Made by a program: the position numbers and the translations under genes
Notes under the pieces: model-generated
What the model saw: only the letters and a program-made list of their open reading frames with translations
What the model was told of the DNA's origin: nothing
Databases searched by the model: none
Source of the DNA: Salinigranum salinum
GTDB taxonomy: Archaea; Halobacteriota; Halobacteria; Halobacteriales; Haloferacaceae
Assembly (NCBI RefSeq): GCF_009176545.1
Contig: NZ_VTOJ01000001.1
Span: forward strand, 1,736,001 to 1,800,000
DNA: 64,000 nucleotides
Reading direction: 5' to 3'
Shown: piece by piece, positions 1 through 8,862 of the stretch
How positions within the stretch are numbered: the stretch's first letter is position 1
Layout: each line of letters begins with the position of its first letter

Positions 1-162
1 CTGGAGCGCGACCTCGGTGTCGACCCCAGCGTCGATCCCGACACCTACCGGCGAGGGCTCGACGTCTTCCGGGAGCGCGACCTCTCGGCCGGGGAACGGG
101 CGTTTCTGGACGACCGAGAGGCGGCGGGACCGCCAGCCGTGGTCGACTCGCCAGAGGAGTGA
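1..162 (+). CDS. C-terminal end of an unidentified protein (5' truncated by window edge)
   Basis: The first reading frame is open from base 1 and stops with TGA at 160-162, giving the last 53 residues of a protein that begins outside the window. The tail is acidic and charged (it ends VVDSPEE) with no recognisable motif, membrane segment or cysteine pair. The composition and strong G/C third-position preference match the other genes here, so it is probably a real gene end, but no function can be given. A T-run after a GC-rich stretch near 290-303 may end transcription. Confidence 0.6.
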   Translation: MERDLGVDPSVDPDTYRRGLDVFRERDLSAGERAFLDDREAAGPPAVVDSPEE

Positions 163-328
163 GACGACCGCACGGCAGACCGTGGCGTGACGGGCTCGAC
201 GGCAGCCGGGTCTCCCACGAGAGACGAGCGGAGCGACACGAGCGGGGACCGGACCCAGGAGCCGTCCAGATCCGTTCTGTGGGTCCGACCCGGGCTTTTT
301 TTGTCTCACCGCCGACCGAACCGAACAC

Positions 329-577
329 ATGGTTCCCCTCCAACTCCTCCAGTTCGGTCTCCCCAGTGGTCCGGAGCTCTTGCTCCTCGGCCTGGTCCTC
401 CTCGTGATCCCGTTCGGTCTGGCGTACTGGGTGTACACCGACGCCGAAGGTCGCGGCGACGACAACGCGGCGTTCCCGGCGCTCGCCGTCGGCGCGCTCG
501 GCTACCTGACGTTCTTCGGTGGCTTCCTCGCCGCCGCGGTCTACGTCTGGCAGCGAGACGAACCGACCGCGGCCTGA
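329..577 (+). CDS. Small two-helix membrane protein
   Basis: This 82-residue protein has two hydrophobic stretches, about residues 14-37 and 47-72, joined by a short hydrophilic loop containing YTDAEGRGDDNAAF. It should be a small integral membrane protein with both ends on the same side. Short haloarchaeal membrane proteins with a Y-x-D-A loop between two helices are common and mostly uncharacterised. It stands alone between the truncated first gene and the flap endonuclease. No function can be assigned. Confidence 0.75.
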   Translation: MVPLQLLQFGLPSGPELLLLGLVLLVIPFGLAYWVYTDAEGRGDDNAAFPALAVGALGYLTFFGGFLAAAVYVWQRDEPTAA

Positions 578-616
578 ACACGATGGCGGCTGCCTCCCAG
601 TCCGCGACGCCGTGTC

Positions 617-622
617 GTTAAG
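617..622 (+). promoter_or_regulatory. TATA-like element of the flap endonuclease gene
   Basis: GTTAAG is centred about 27 nt before the ATG at 647. That is the spacing expected for a leaderless haloarchaeal transcript that starts at or next to the start codon. Confidence 0.4.
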
Positions 623-646
623 ACGCTTCGCCCCGACAAGCCGTCA

Positions 647-1627
647 ATGGGAAACGCAGACCTCCGCAGTCTGGCCCACCTCTCCGACGTCGCGTGGGAC
701 GACGTCGCCGGGAGCGTGATCGCCGTCGACGCCCACAACTGGCTCTACCGCTACCTCACGACGACCGTCAAGTGGACGCGCGACGAGGTGTACACCACGA
801 GTGCTGGCGAGGAGGTGGCGAACCTCGTCGGCGTGGTCCAGGGACTCCCGAAGTTCTTCGAGCACGACCTCGTCCCCGTCTTCGTCTTCGACGGCGGCGT
901 CACGGAGCTGAAAGACGACGAGGTGGAGAAACGCCGGCAGGCGAAACAACAGGCGAAAGAACGGATGGAGGCGGCGCGCGAACGGGGCGACACCGTCGAA
1001 GCCGCCCGTCTCGAGGCCCGCACGCAGCGGCTCACGGCCACGATCCAGGAGACGACCCGTGAACTCCTCTCGCTGCTGGACGTGCCCTACCTCGAGGCAC
1101 CCGCCGAGGGCGAGGCACAGGCGTCGTACATGAACAGGCGTGGGGATGTCGACTACGTCGGCAGCGAGGACTACGACACGCTCCTGTTCGGCGCGCCGTA
1201 CACCCTCCGCGGGCTGACGAGCAAGGGGACGCCCGAACTGATGAGCTTCGAGGCGACGCTCGAGAAGAACGACCTCACGTGGGAACAGCTGGTCGACGTC
1301 GCCATCCTCTGTGGGACCGACTTCAACGAGGGCATCTCGGGCGTCGGGCCGAAGACCGCGGTGAAGGGAGTCAAAGAATACGGCGACCTCTGGGGCGTGC
1401 TGGAGGCGCGGGGGGAACACGTCCCGAACGCCGACCGCATCCGCGACCTCTTCCTCGACCCGCCCGTGACGGACGACTACTCGTTCGACACCGAGATCGA
1501 GCCCGACCTCGACGCCGCGCGGCGCTTCGTCGTCGAGGAGTGGGAGGTCGACGCGGGCGAGGTCGAGACGGGCTTCTCCCGAATCGAGCAGTCTGTGGTG
1601 CAGACCGGTCTCGACCGGTGGACCTGA
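647..1627 (+). CDS. fen: Flap endonuclease 1 (FEN1/XPG family)
   Basis: This structure-specific nuclease removes 5' flaps during Okazaki fragment maturation and base-excision repair. The 326 residues match the usual archaeal length. The start [10 protein letters not shown] matches the family's processed N-terminus. The N-region holds [11 protein letters not shown], the middle holds [32 protein letters not shown]-type XPG-I acidic metal ligands, and [17 protein letters not shown] is the helix-hairpin-helix region. The C-terminus, VQTGLDRWT, resembles a PCNA-interacting box (QxxLDxWF) with Thr where the last aromatic usually stands. The gene is monocistronic and apparently leaderless. Confidence 0.95.
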   Translation: MGNADLRSLAHLSDVAWDDVAGSVIAVDAHNWLYRYLTTTVKWTRDEVYTTSAGEEVANLVGVVQGLPKFFEHDLVPVFVFDGGVTELKDDEVEKRRQAKQQAKERMEAARERGDTVEAARLEARTQRLTATIQETTRELLSLLDVPYLEAPAEGEAQASYMNRRGDVDYVGSEDYDTLLFGAPYTLRGLTSKGTPELMSFEATLEKNDLTWEQLVDVAILCGTDFNEGISGVGPKTAVKGVKEYGDLWGVLEARGEHVPNADRIRDLFLDPPVTDDYSFDTEIEPDLDAARRFVVEEWEVDAGEVETGFSRIEQSVVQTGLDRWT

Positions 1628-1735
1628 GTCCCGCTCGGGACTCCGAACCGACGGATCACGGTCCCTCGACGCTCGTCGACGCTCGTCGACGTCCTCCCGA
1701 AAACCCTTGTCCGATCGTGGTATCACTCCCTGGCG

Positions 1736-2767
1736 ATGGCTCGATCGGACGACGACGAGTCGGGAGGTTCGCCCGGAACGACCCACGGGTGGAGCCGACG
1801 ACGAGTCCTCGGGCTGATCGGAGGGAGCGTGTTCGGCGCTGGCGCGGCCAGAGTCGTGTACGAACTGCTCGGGTTCGGCACCGTCACCGGGACCAACCTC
1901 ACCGAACAGGAGCTCGGCCCGATCGCGCGACGCCACCTCGAACCGTCCCCGTTCGCTCTCACGTTCTCGGACCGTCGTCTGGTGTTCGACGGGACGTCTG
2001 TCGGAGTCGAAACCGGGACCGGCGACCGTATCGCGGGCCGTCCGGTCCCCGACACCACACGGGAGGCCACGGCGAGCGTCGGCGCTCCGACCGACCCCGA
2101 AGCGAGGCTCGGACGACTGGCGACGGACCTCGGCGCGATCGAGGCGGGGCGGTACACCTTCGAGTTCACCACGAACGACGTGTTCTTCGACCGCCTTCGG
2201 GACGCCCAAACCCGCCCCGTCACCGTCGCAGCCCTCCGGAGCGATCGGTTCCGTCGGCCGTCACGGGAGACGGTTCGACGGTTCGCCGGCGTCGCTCCCC
2301 GCGATCCCGCTGCGCTCGTGGCGGGACTCGCAGAGGGGTTCAGGCGGCGGACGCACTTCGACACCCCCCGATACGTCGCTGGCAACGTTCAGGACCACCT
2401 CCTCGGCGACGCCGTGTCGCTCAGGCAGCACGTTCGAGGGGGCACGGAGTTCGAGGGGATCGTCGAGGGCTCTACGGGCCTGTACTGCTACGAGTACACG
2501 CTCCGATCGATCGAGGCGTTTCACGCGGTCGCCCCACACCAACAGGTGACTCCCGTCTTCGGTGCGTACGTCTCCGACCGTCGGCACAACCACGCGTTTA
2601 CCGGCCTCGCGAGCGTCGTCCGCGAGAACGGCTCCCTCCGGATCCCGATGACCTTCCTCGACTACAGCCACTCGACGATGTACGACACCTACCACCTCCG
2701 GGGGGTGTTCGGCGACGGCGTCGACGCGTACGACGAGCGCCACCGGGCCTCACGAATCTCCTACTGA
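1736..2767 (+). CDS. Tat-exported protein with a possible transglutaminase-like Cys-His-Asp set
   Basis: The N-terminus has a Tat signal, SRRRVLGLIGGSVFGAG, at about residues 19-36, so the 343-residue protein should be exported folded. I do not recognise the family. The C-terminal third has a Cys in GLYCYEYTL (about 245), a His in RRHNHAF (about 283) and an Asp in TFLDYSHST (about 305). This order and spacing recall the Cys-His-Asp triad of transglutaminase-like peptidases, but the surrounding residues do not match the classical motifs. The triad is my inference. There is no lipobox. It lies alone between fen and another Tat-exported protein. Confidence 0.7.
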   Translation: MARSDDDESGGSPGTTHGWSRRRVLGLIGGSVFGAGAARVVYELLGFGTVTGTNLTEQELGPIARRHLEPSPFALTFSDRRLVFDGTSVGVETGTGDRIAGRPVPDTTREATASVGAPTDPEARLGRLATDLGAIEAGRYTFEFTTNDVFFDRLRDAQTRPVTVAALRSDRFRRPSRETVRRFAGVAPRDPAALVAGLAEGFRRRTHFDTPRYVAGNVQDHLLGDAVSLRQHVRGGTEFEGIVEGSTGLYCYEYTLRSIEAFHAVAPHQQVTPVFGAYVSDRRHNHAFTGLASVVRENGSLRIPMTFLDYSHSTMYDTYHLRGVFGDGVDAYDERHRASRISY

Positions 2768-3075
2768 CGTCGTGGGCCACCGACCGCCCCTCGGGACCAC
2801 CGCGGCGGGCCGACACATCACCGACCGGGTCCGCGTGACCCGCAGCGCACGTCCCGGAGAGCGGGCGCGCGTCCAGTCGCCAGCCGGCTCCGATCGGATG
2901 CGTCCGAGGGACATCCGGGGGAGAGTCTGAATCGACTCTCCCCCGATTCTCCTCCGACTCTACACAGAGTTCGGTGTAATGTTGGAAAACTGTTATTTCG
3001 TCGCTCGACCGCCTCTCACTCCGACCGACGAGGGGCGGGGAGGTCCCGTCCGACTCGTCGGTTCGGAGAGCCACA
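2768..3075. other. Intergenic stretch without a recognisable gene
   Basis: About 308 bases between the two Tat-exported proteins. The right part (about 2960-2995) is locally AT-richer (gtgtaatgttggaaaactgttatttcg) and could carry the promoter of the next gene with a leader of roughly 80 nt. I see no small gene or strong hairpin. Confidence 0.4.
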
Positions 3076-3624
3076 ATGACGCAACAGACGCAACGAAACG
3101 ACCCGAGCCGCCGGTTCCTGCAAACGACGGGAGGAGTCGCCGGAGCGCTCACGCTCGGAATCGTCGCGACCGGCACCGCAGCAGCCGGCAAGACGGTCGT
3201 GAACGGCTGGTACGAGGAGGAGGAGATCTACTACATCGCGAACGGCATTGAGGAGGGGGTGACGGAGCGTGGGGAGAACGACATCTACCTCATCGGAGGC
3301 GATCGGGTGTGGCAGGCACAGGTGGTCGAGTTCGTCCCCGGCGAGCCCGGCTACTCACCTCACTGGAACGTCAACGTCGTCCACACGGCGGACGAAGTCA
3401 CGGTCGCCGACATCGTCGCCTCGGACTACGTGTCGGGACACTACCCCGAGGCCCTCTTCGACGACGTCGCGGACATCCGGGCCGCAGCCGACGCCGGCCT
3501 GGTCACCGTCGACAGGCCGGGCGTCGTGGTCCACTGCCCCGTCGTCCCGGAGGAGACGGCGGACGCGCCGGGACACACGAAGGGCTCGGAGGAGTTCCCC
3601 CGGCCGTGGCCGAAGACGTTCTGA
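3076..3624 (+). CDS. Tat-secreted DUF7482-like protein
   Basis: The 182-residue protein starts with a Tat signal (SRRFLQTTGGVAGALTLGIVATGTAAAG, residues about 11-38) that ends in an Ala-X-Ala type cleavage region. There is no lipobox, so the mature protein is probably released to the cell surface or medium. The mature part contains YEEEEIYYIANGIEEGVTERGENDIYLIG and a C-terminal VVHCPVVPEETADAP stretch. It resembles a haloarchaeal secreted family that I associate with DUF7482, from memory and with moderate certainty. Its biochemical role is unknown. A GC-rich stretch followed by a T-run lies just after the gene (about 3640-3660). Confidence 0.75.
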   Translation: MTQQTQRNDPSRRFLQTTGGVAGALTLGIVATGTAAAGKTVVNGWYEEEEIYYIANGIEEGVTERGENDIYLIGGDRVWQAQVVEFVPGEPGYSPHWNVNVVHTADEVTVADIVASDYVSGHYPEALFDDVADIRAAADAGLVTVDRPGVVVHCPVVPEETADAPGHTKGSEEFPRPWPKTF

Positions 3625-3824
3625 TCACGAAAGACCACGCGGAACGGTCGGTTTTTTCCACAGCCGTCGAGGACGTCGCACCGGCCTTCCGACGGAGCCA
3701 CCGCGCGAAACCCAGTCGAGAGACCGAACCGTCGTCGGCTTCGAGGAGCACCGAGCGACGACCCTCGCGGATCGGACAGGTCGCCCGTTCGACGGACCGG
3801 GACAGCCGAGATCTCGTCCGGGGG

Positions 3825-4265
3825 TCACTCCTCGGCCTTCGCCTTGACGACGTGGACGGGGACGTCCACCATCCGCACCACGCGCTCCGTGACGCTCCCG
3901 AGGAGCCGTCGGTACTCCCCGCTCTTACGCTCGGTCCCCATCACCACGAGGTCCGCGCCGACCATCGCGACGGCGTCGATGATGGCCTCGTGGGGACTCC
4001 CCTCGACGACGTGCCGCTCGGCGACGATCCCGCCGTCTTCGGCACGTTCGGCGGCCGCGTCGAGCGCCTCGGCTCCCTGCGCTTCGAGCGCGCCCTCGAC
4101 GCCTTCGATGGCGTCGATGCCGGCGTAGTGGTTGACCACGTCGGTGTCGACCACGTAGACGAGGTGGAGCGTCGCGTCGTACCGCCGGGCGAGGTCGAGC
4201 GCGTGGTCCACGGCGAGTTCGGAGCCCGCGCTGCCGTCGGTGGGAACGAGGATCGTCTCGTACAT
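3825..4265 (-). CDS. Universal stress protein (UspA family)
   Basis: This 146-residue single-domain UspA protein is a cytoplasmic nucleotide-binding stress protein. It begins MYETILVPTDGSAGSELAVDHALDLARRY and has the ATP-binding signature G-x2-G-x9-G(S/T) near its end: VMGTERKSGEYRRLLGSVTERVVR. ATP binding is therefore likely. The partner process is unknown, as for most of the many haloarchaeal Usp copies. It is divergent to nothing nearby and followed downstream (leftward) by about 200 bases of non-coding DNA. Confidence 0.93.
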   Translation of the reverse strand: MYETILVPTDGSAGSELAVDHALDLARRYDATLHLVYVVDTDVVNHYAGIDAIEGVEGALEAQGAEALDAAAERAEDGGIVAERHVVEGSPHEAIIDAVAMVGADLVVMGTERKSGEYRRLLGSVTERVVRMVDVPVHVVKAKAEE

Positions 4266-4387
4266 GACGGGTCAGCGTTCGACCGGGGCGAGTAAATCCG
4301 TTCGGGCCGTTCTCGCCCCGCGAGAACGACGAGACATGGCGCAGTCGCGCAGCACGGGAGACGTCGTCGATCGGGAGGGGTCGTCGA

Positions 4388-5743
4388 TCAGGAGACGTCG
4401 TCGATCGCCTGCAGGATGAGGTCGGCACCGAGGTCGATCTCGCGTTCGGTGACGTCTAGCGGCGGCAACACCCGGAGCGTCTTGTAGCCACAGCCGAGCG
4501 TGAGCAGGCCGCGCGCGAACGTCGCCTCTTGTACCGCGTCGCGGCGTTCCTTCGTGTCGAACTCGACGGCGAGCAACAGCCCCAGTCCGCGGACGTCGTC
4601 GACGACGGACGCGTCGGCGTCGACGAGCGTCTCGCGGAACTGTCGCCCCCGGGCCGTCGCGTTCGCCAGCAGGTCGTGCTCCTCGATGGCGTCGATCGTG
4701 AGCGCGCCCTGTGCGGCAGCGACGAGGTCGCCCGCGCCCCACGTCGAGGAGATGCGACCCTCCTCGTCGGGGAACAGGTCGCTCCGGCCGACCGTCGCTC
4801 CGACCCGCAGCGCCTTCGCCGTGCAGATGAGGTCCGGTTCGAGCGCCGAGTGATCCACGCCCCACCACTCGCCCGTCCGTCCCATCCCTGTCTGGATCTC
4901 GTCGGCGATGACCGTGAGGTCGTGTTCCTCTGCCAGGGCGGCGATCTCGTCGGTGAACGCCTCGCTCGGGAACCGGTAGCCGCCCTCGCCCTGGACGGGT
5001 TCGAGGATCACGTAGGCGACGTCCTCGGCGGGGACGTGTCCGCGGTCGGGGTCGAGTTTCCGACGGAGCCGCGACACGGTCTCCTCCCCGGAGCCGGCGA
5101 AGAAGCCACAGGAGCACGTCGCGGGCGTACACGAGCGGTCGTCGCAGTAGGGGACGTCGACGATCCCGGACACTTCGGGGAACTGCTGGCGGTACTTCTG
5201 CTTCGAGCGGTTCAACGAGAGCGCGCCGAGGGTCCGCCCGTGGAAGGCGCCCTCGAACGTGACGCCGTGTTTCGCCCCGCCGGAGTAGTCGTAGGCGACC
5301 TTGATCGCGTTCTCGACCGCCTCGGCACCGGAGTTCGAGAGGAAGACGAGATCCATGTCGTACGCCGCCGTCAGGCGGGTGAGCCGGTCCATCAGCCCGG
5401 CGGGGCCGGGAACGTCCTGCTCGTCGACGGCGGGACCGCCGGCGGCGTAGAAGTCCTGGCCGGCGATCTTCAGCGGGTCGACGAGATCGAACTCGCGGAG
5501 GCGGTCCATGATCTTCGGGTTGTTGTACCCGAGCGGGGCCGCGGCGACGTGGCTGGTGAAGTCCATGAGCACGTTGCCGTCGAGATCGGTGCAGAAGGGT
5601 CCCTCCGCGGGAGCGGTCCGGTCCCAGACGAAGTCGTAGACGTAGGTGCTGGGTGCGGCGGTCGACTGGTGGTACGCGACCCACCGACGGGCGTGTTCTC
5701 CGGGGAAGCCGTCGACCTGTGGCTCCGCCGTCTCTCGGTTCAT
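4388..5743 (-). CDS. Class-III PLP-dependent aminotransferase with a cysteine-rich insert
   Basis: The 451-residue protein (start MNRETAEPQVDGFPG) belongs to the class-III (4-aminobutyrate/ornithine type) aminotransferases. LSNSGAEAVENAIKVA binds the cofactor phosphate, VIADEIQTGMGRTG contains the Asp that contacts the pyridine ring, and the Lys in ICTAKALRVGA should form the Schiff base. About residues 195-215 carry CDDRSCTPATCSCG, four or five cysteines in a short insert. Related archaeal enzymes also have a Cys-rich loop here. The reading frame stays open far upstream of the chosen ATG, but that extension overlaps the next gene in another frame. The substrate cannot be told from the sequence. 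Confidence 0.9.
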   Translation of the reverse strand: MNRETAEPQVDGFPGEHARRWVAYHQSTAAPSTYVYDFVWDRTAPAEGPFCTDLDGNVLMDFTSHVAAAPLGYNNPKIMDRLREFDLVDPLKIAGQDFYAAGGPAVDEQDVPGPAGLMDRLTRLTAAYDMDLVFLSNSGAEAVENAIKVAYDYSGGAKHGVTFEGAFHGRTLGALSLNRSKQKYRQQFPEVSGIVDVPYCDDRSCTPATCSCGFFAGSGEETVSRLRRKLDPDRGHVPAEDVAYVILEPVQGEGGYRFPSEAFTDEIAALAEEHDLTVIADEIQTGMGRTGEWWGVDHSALEPDLICTAKALRVGATVGRSDLFPDEEGRISSTWGAGDLVAAAQGALTIDAIEEHDLLANATARGRQFRETLVDADASVVDDVRGLGLLLAVEFDTKERRDAVQEATFARGLLTLGCGYKTLRVLPPLDVTEREIDLGADLILQAIDDVS

Positions 5744-5835
5744 GGGTCGGATACGGAGGGGCTGTTCAAAAGGTGTTCGGGGCGAACCGCCGGAGTCACC
5801 GACCGTACCGCCCGCGACCGGCGTGTCGCGTCGAT

Positions 5836-7119
5836 TCAGACCGTCGTCACGAGCACCGTCACCACGGTGGTGACGGCGAGGAGGAACGCCGACCAGCGGG
5901 CGATCCGGGAACCGAACGACTGGGAGCCAGCGAGGGCGAGGACCGATTTGACGACGACGCTCGCGCCGGTGGCGAGGAAGACGGCCACGGTCGCGGTCGA
6001 CGCCGGGATCGTCTCGCTCCGGTAGAGGAGCACCGCCGTGGTCGTCGCTCCGGCCGAGGAGACGAGCCCCGAGACGAACGAACTCGCGTACAGGCCCGTG
6101 GTGCCGAACTGTGACTGGGCCACGGTGCCCACGGCGAGCACGAGCAGGAAGACGGCCCCGAACGCGAGCGCGTTCCGGAGCGAGAACGGGCTGTCGAGGG
6201 CGAGGTCGACGTCGGCCGCCGCGTCCCAGTCGGTGCCGCGGAGCGCGACGACGACCGCTCCCACGACGAACACGCCCAGCGGGACGACCGCGTCGACGAG
6301 CACGGCCGGAAACGAGAACACCAGCGCGATCGCCAGGTTCCGGACGGCCATCGCCGCCTCCGCGAGGAGCACTGCCGCGACGGCGTACGACTCGAGTTCG
6401 TCCCGGCGACGGACGTGGCCGAGCATGCTCCCGACGACGGCGGTCGAGGAGGCGAGGCCGCCGACGAATCCCGTGACGACGACACCGACGCCGCCGTAGA
6501 TCCTGAGGACGACGTAGTTGGCGATGCCGATCCCAGCGACCGTGACGACCATCAGCCACGCCACGCGAGGCTCGACGACGACGCCCCGGACGACGACGCG
6601 GCCCGCCGGCAACAGCGGGAAGACGACGAACGCGAGGATGGCGAACTCGGTGACCGACCGGAGTTCCTCGCGCGTCAGCGCCCCCGCGAAGTCGTGGAGC
6701 TCGCGCTTCAACACGAGGAGGAGCGAGGAGACGACCGCGACCGCGACCCCCGCGAAGATGGACCCGCTCGCGACGAGCGCGCCGACCCCGTACGCGACGA
6801 GCAGCGAGATCGACGTCGTGAGCTTGAGCGTGCGGTCGGCGTAGAACCCCCGGGCGGCGAGGAGGACGGACTGGGCGACCACCAGCAGCCCGCCAGCGAG
6901 GAGGAGACTCTCGAACCCCGTCTCCAGGGCGACGAGGGTGAACACGGCCCCGGCGAGACTCGTGAGTGAGAACGTCCGGATGCCGGCCTCCATCTCCGCC
7001 CACTCGCGCTCGAGCCCGAGGAACAGCCCGAGGAGTGCGGCGAGGAGCAGTCGGCCGACGGGCTGGGAGAGGGGGAGTCCGAACACGGGGTCGACCTGGA
7101 TCGGGGAGATCACGGACAC
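5836..7119 (-). CDS. DUF4010 / MgtC-like multi-pass membrane protein
   Basis: This hydrophobic protein of about 427 residues has roughly 11-12 transmembrane segments. The N-terminal part, RLLLAALLGLFLGLEREW, is the MgtC/SapB-type signature, and the rest matches the DUF4010 family. The first in-frame ATG upstream would overlap the divergent permease gene, so I chose a GTG at 7119 (GAGG lies 5 nt before it); GTG at 7113 is equally possible. The function is unknown; ion or metabolite transport or membrane stress has been suggested for relatives. It is divergent from the AI-2E permease at 7226, with about 105 bases between them. Confidence 0.85.
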   Translation of the reverse strand: MSVISPIQVDPVFGLPLSQPVGRLLLAALLGLFLGLEREWAEMEAGIRTFSLTSLAGAVFTLVALETGFESLLLAGGLLVVAQSVLLAARGFYADRTLKLTTSISLLVAYGVGALVASGSIFAGVAVAVVSSLLLVLKRELHDFAGALTREELRSVTEFAILAFVVFPLLPAGRVVVRGVVVEPRVAWLMVVTVAGIGIANYVVLRIYGGVGVVVTGFVGGLASSTAVVGSMLGHVRRRDELESYAVAAVLLAEAAMAVRNLAIALVFSFPAVLVDAVVPLGVFVVGAVVVALRGTDWDAAADVDLALDSPFSLRNALAFGAVFLLVLAVGTVAQSQFGTTGLYASSFVSGLVSSAGATTTAVLLYRSETIPASTATVAVFLATGASVVVKSVLALAGSQSFGSRIARWSAFLLAVTTVVTVLVTTV

Positions 7120-7225
7120 CGCCCTCGTGTTCGCGGCGCGCGGACAAAGGTGCCCTGCCGAACGACGTCGGGTACCCTCGAATCGGGGAGGTAGATTCTT
7201 CCCGTCGCCGGGAGCATCTCCCCGT

Positions 7226-8509
7226 ATGTCCCTCGCTGGTATCGAGCGCTCCCGACTCGGGTGGTGGCTGCTGGGGCTCCTGCTCGCCGGCGCGCTCGTC
7301 GTCGTCCTCCACGCCTTCGTCGGCACGTTCGTCTTCGGGCTCTTCCTCTACTACGCGACCCGCCCCATCTATCGCCGGCTCAAACGCCGGATCCGCCCGC
7401 CGAGCCTCGCGGCCGCCGTCTCGCTGTTCGCGCTGGCGCTCCCCGCGCTGTTGCTCGTGCTGTACGCCCTCCTCATCGTCATCCGTCAGGCCGTCCGGTA
7501 CACGAACAGCGGCGTGTTCGACCTGTCGCAGTACCCGATCGACCAGGATCTCCTCTCGCTCGTTACGGACCCGCAACGACTACTCGAACTCGAGCCGACG
7601 TCGTACCTCACCGCGGAGACGATCAGCCAGTTCGGGAGCTCGATCACCTCGGCAGTCGACACTGTCGCGTTCCTCGGCGTCGGCGCAGTTCACCTGTTCG
7701 TCATGATCGCCCTCGCGTTCTACCTGCTCCGCGACGACCGGAAACTGGGCGACTGGGCCCTCGCGACGTTCGGCGACGGCGAGGGGACCGTCCTCGCGTA
7801 CGGCACCGCAGTCGACCACGACCTCAAGGCGATCTTCTTCGGTAACATCCTCAACGCGGTGCTGACGGGAACCATCGGCGTCATCGCGTACACGGTGCTC
7901 AACGTCTTCGCACCGGTCCCGGAGACGAGGATCCCCGCGGCCGGACTCGTCGGACTCCTGGCCGGCGTCGCCAGCATCGTCCCGGTCGTGGGGATGAAAC
8001 TCGTCTACGTGCCGGTCGCGCTCTACATGGCGGTCGTGACGTTCCTGATCGACCCGCAACTGCTGTGGTTCGTCGTCGCGTTCGCGCTCGTGTCGTTCGT
8101 CATCGTCGACACCATCCCCGACCTCGTGCTCCGCCCCTACGTCTCGGGTCGGAGCCTCCACGTCGGGAGCGTGATGATCGCGTACACGTTCGGCCCACTG
8201 CTGTTCGGCTGGTACGGCATCTTCCTCATGCCGATGCTGCTCGTACTGGTCTTTCACTTCGCACGGCTCGTCCTGCCCGAACTCGTCCAGGGGCGCGAGA
8301 TCCAGCCGACGGCGATCGACCCCAGCGTCATGACGCACGAGCCGTCCGACGAGATGGCGGGGGAGTCGGTGGAGGGGAGTGCGGTCGGGCCGGGCGGCGA
8401 TGGCGACCGTGGAGCGCCGCGGGAGTCCGACGATGCCGGGGCGGTCGAGGGGGGACAGCGATCCACACAGGGTGCTCCAGGCGGGGAGGGCGAACCGAGC
8501 GGCCAGTGA
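7226..8509 (+). CDS. AI-2E family transporter (putative permease)
   Basis: The 427-residue membrane protein (start MSLAGIERSRLGWW) has about eight transmembrane segments. It shows the conserved C-terminal features of the family: GLVGLLAGVASIVPVVG, a pair of long hydrophobic helices, then DLVLRPYVSGRSLHVGSVMI. The family was named for autoinducer-2 export, but members include Na+/H+ antiporters, so the substrate is open. The last roughly 75 residues are hydrophilic, rich in Gly, Glu and Asp, and probably cytoplasmic and disordered. Confidence 0.9.
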   Translation: MSLAGIERSRLGWWLLGLLLAGALVVVLHAFVGTFVFGLFLYYATRPIYRRLKRRIRPPSLAAAVSLFALALPALLLVLYALLIVIRQAVRYTNSGVFDLSQYPIDQDLLSLVTDPQRLLELEPTSYLTAETISQFGSSITSAVDTVAFLGVGAVHLFVMIALAFYLLRDDRKLGDWALATFGDGEGTVLAYGTAVDHDLKAIFFGNILNAVLTGTIGVIAYTVLNVFAPVPETRIPAAGLVGLLAGVASIVPVVGMKLVYVPVALYMAVVTFLIDPQLLWFVVAFALVSFVIVDTIPDLVLRPYVSGRSLHVGSVMIAYTFGPLLFGWYGIFLMPMLLVLVFHFARLVLPELVQGREIQPTAIDPSVMTHEPSDEMAGESVEGSAVGPGGDGDRGAPRESDDAGAVEGGQRSTQGAPGGEGEPSGQ

Positions 8510-8574
8510 GGTCTCAGGCGGAGAGGCCGAACCGGATGGTACGTCTCCTCGGCGGCTGGGCACGTCGCGCGCGG

Positions 8575-8862
8575 TTACTCGCCGAACTCTTCGTCGACGT
8601 ACTGCCCCTCCCACTCCTTGCGAGCACGGATCTCACGGCGTCCGCGCCGCGTCAACGTGTAGTAGTTGGTCCGACGGTCCCGCTGACCCTTGTCGACGAG
8701 ACCTTTCTCCACGAGTGTGTCGAGGTTCGGGTAGAGGCGCCCGTGATGGATCTCCTTCTCGTAGTACTCTTCCAGCTCCTCTTTGATCGCGAGCCCGTGG
8801 GGTTCGTCCAGTCCCGCGATCACGTAGAGGAGGTCACGCTGGAATCCTGTCAGGTCGTACAT
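8575..8862 (-). CDS. PadR-family transcriptional regulator
   Basis: The 95-residue protein is a single winged-helix PadR domain: DLTGFQRDLLYVIAGLDEPHGLAIKEEL (helices 1-2), HHGRLYPNLDTLVEKGLV (recognition helix) and RRTNYYTLTRRGRREI (wing). I chose the ATG at 8862; a TTG at 8874 in frame would add four residues. The upstream DNA on this strand is AT-rich (about 8885-8925, ATATACC and CACTTATTC), so promoter and probably autoregulatory operator lie there. It is a short one-domain form without the C-terminal dimerisation helix of long PadRs. Its targets are unknown. Confidence 0.92.
   Translation of the reverse strand: MYDLTGFQRDLLYVIAGLDEPHGLAIKEELEEYYEKEIHHGRLYPNLDTLVEKGLVDKGQRDRRTNYYTLTRRGRREIRARKEWEGQYVDEEFGE

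Noticed and set aside
644-2209. 521-codon minus-strand frame opposite fen and the next gene
   Set aside because: It lies antisense to two well-supported genes and has the Arg/Val/Glu-rich composition typical of shadow frames in high-GC DNA.
5744-7576. N-terminal extension of the class-III aminotransferase to about 1062 residues
   Set aside because: The extension overlaps the DUF4010 gene and the divergent permease in other frames, is Arg/Pro-rich and has no domain. The family start fits the ATG at 5743.
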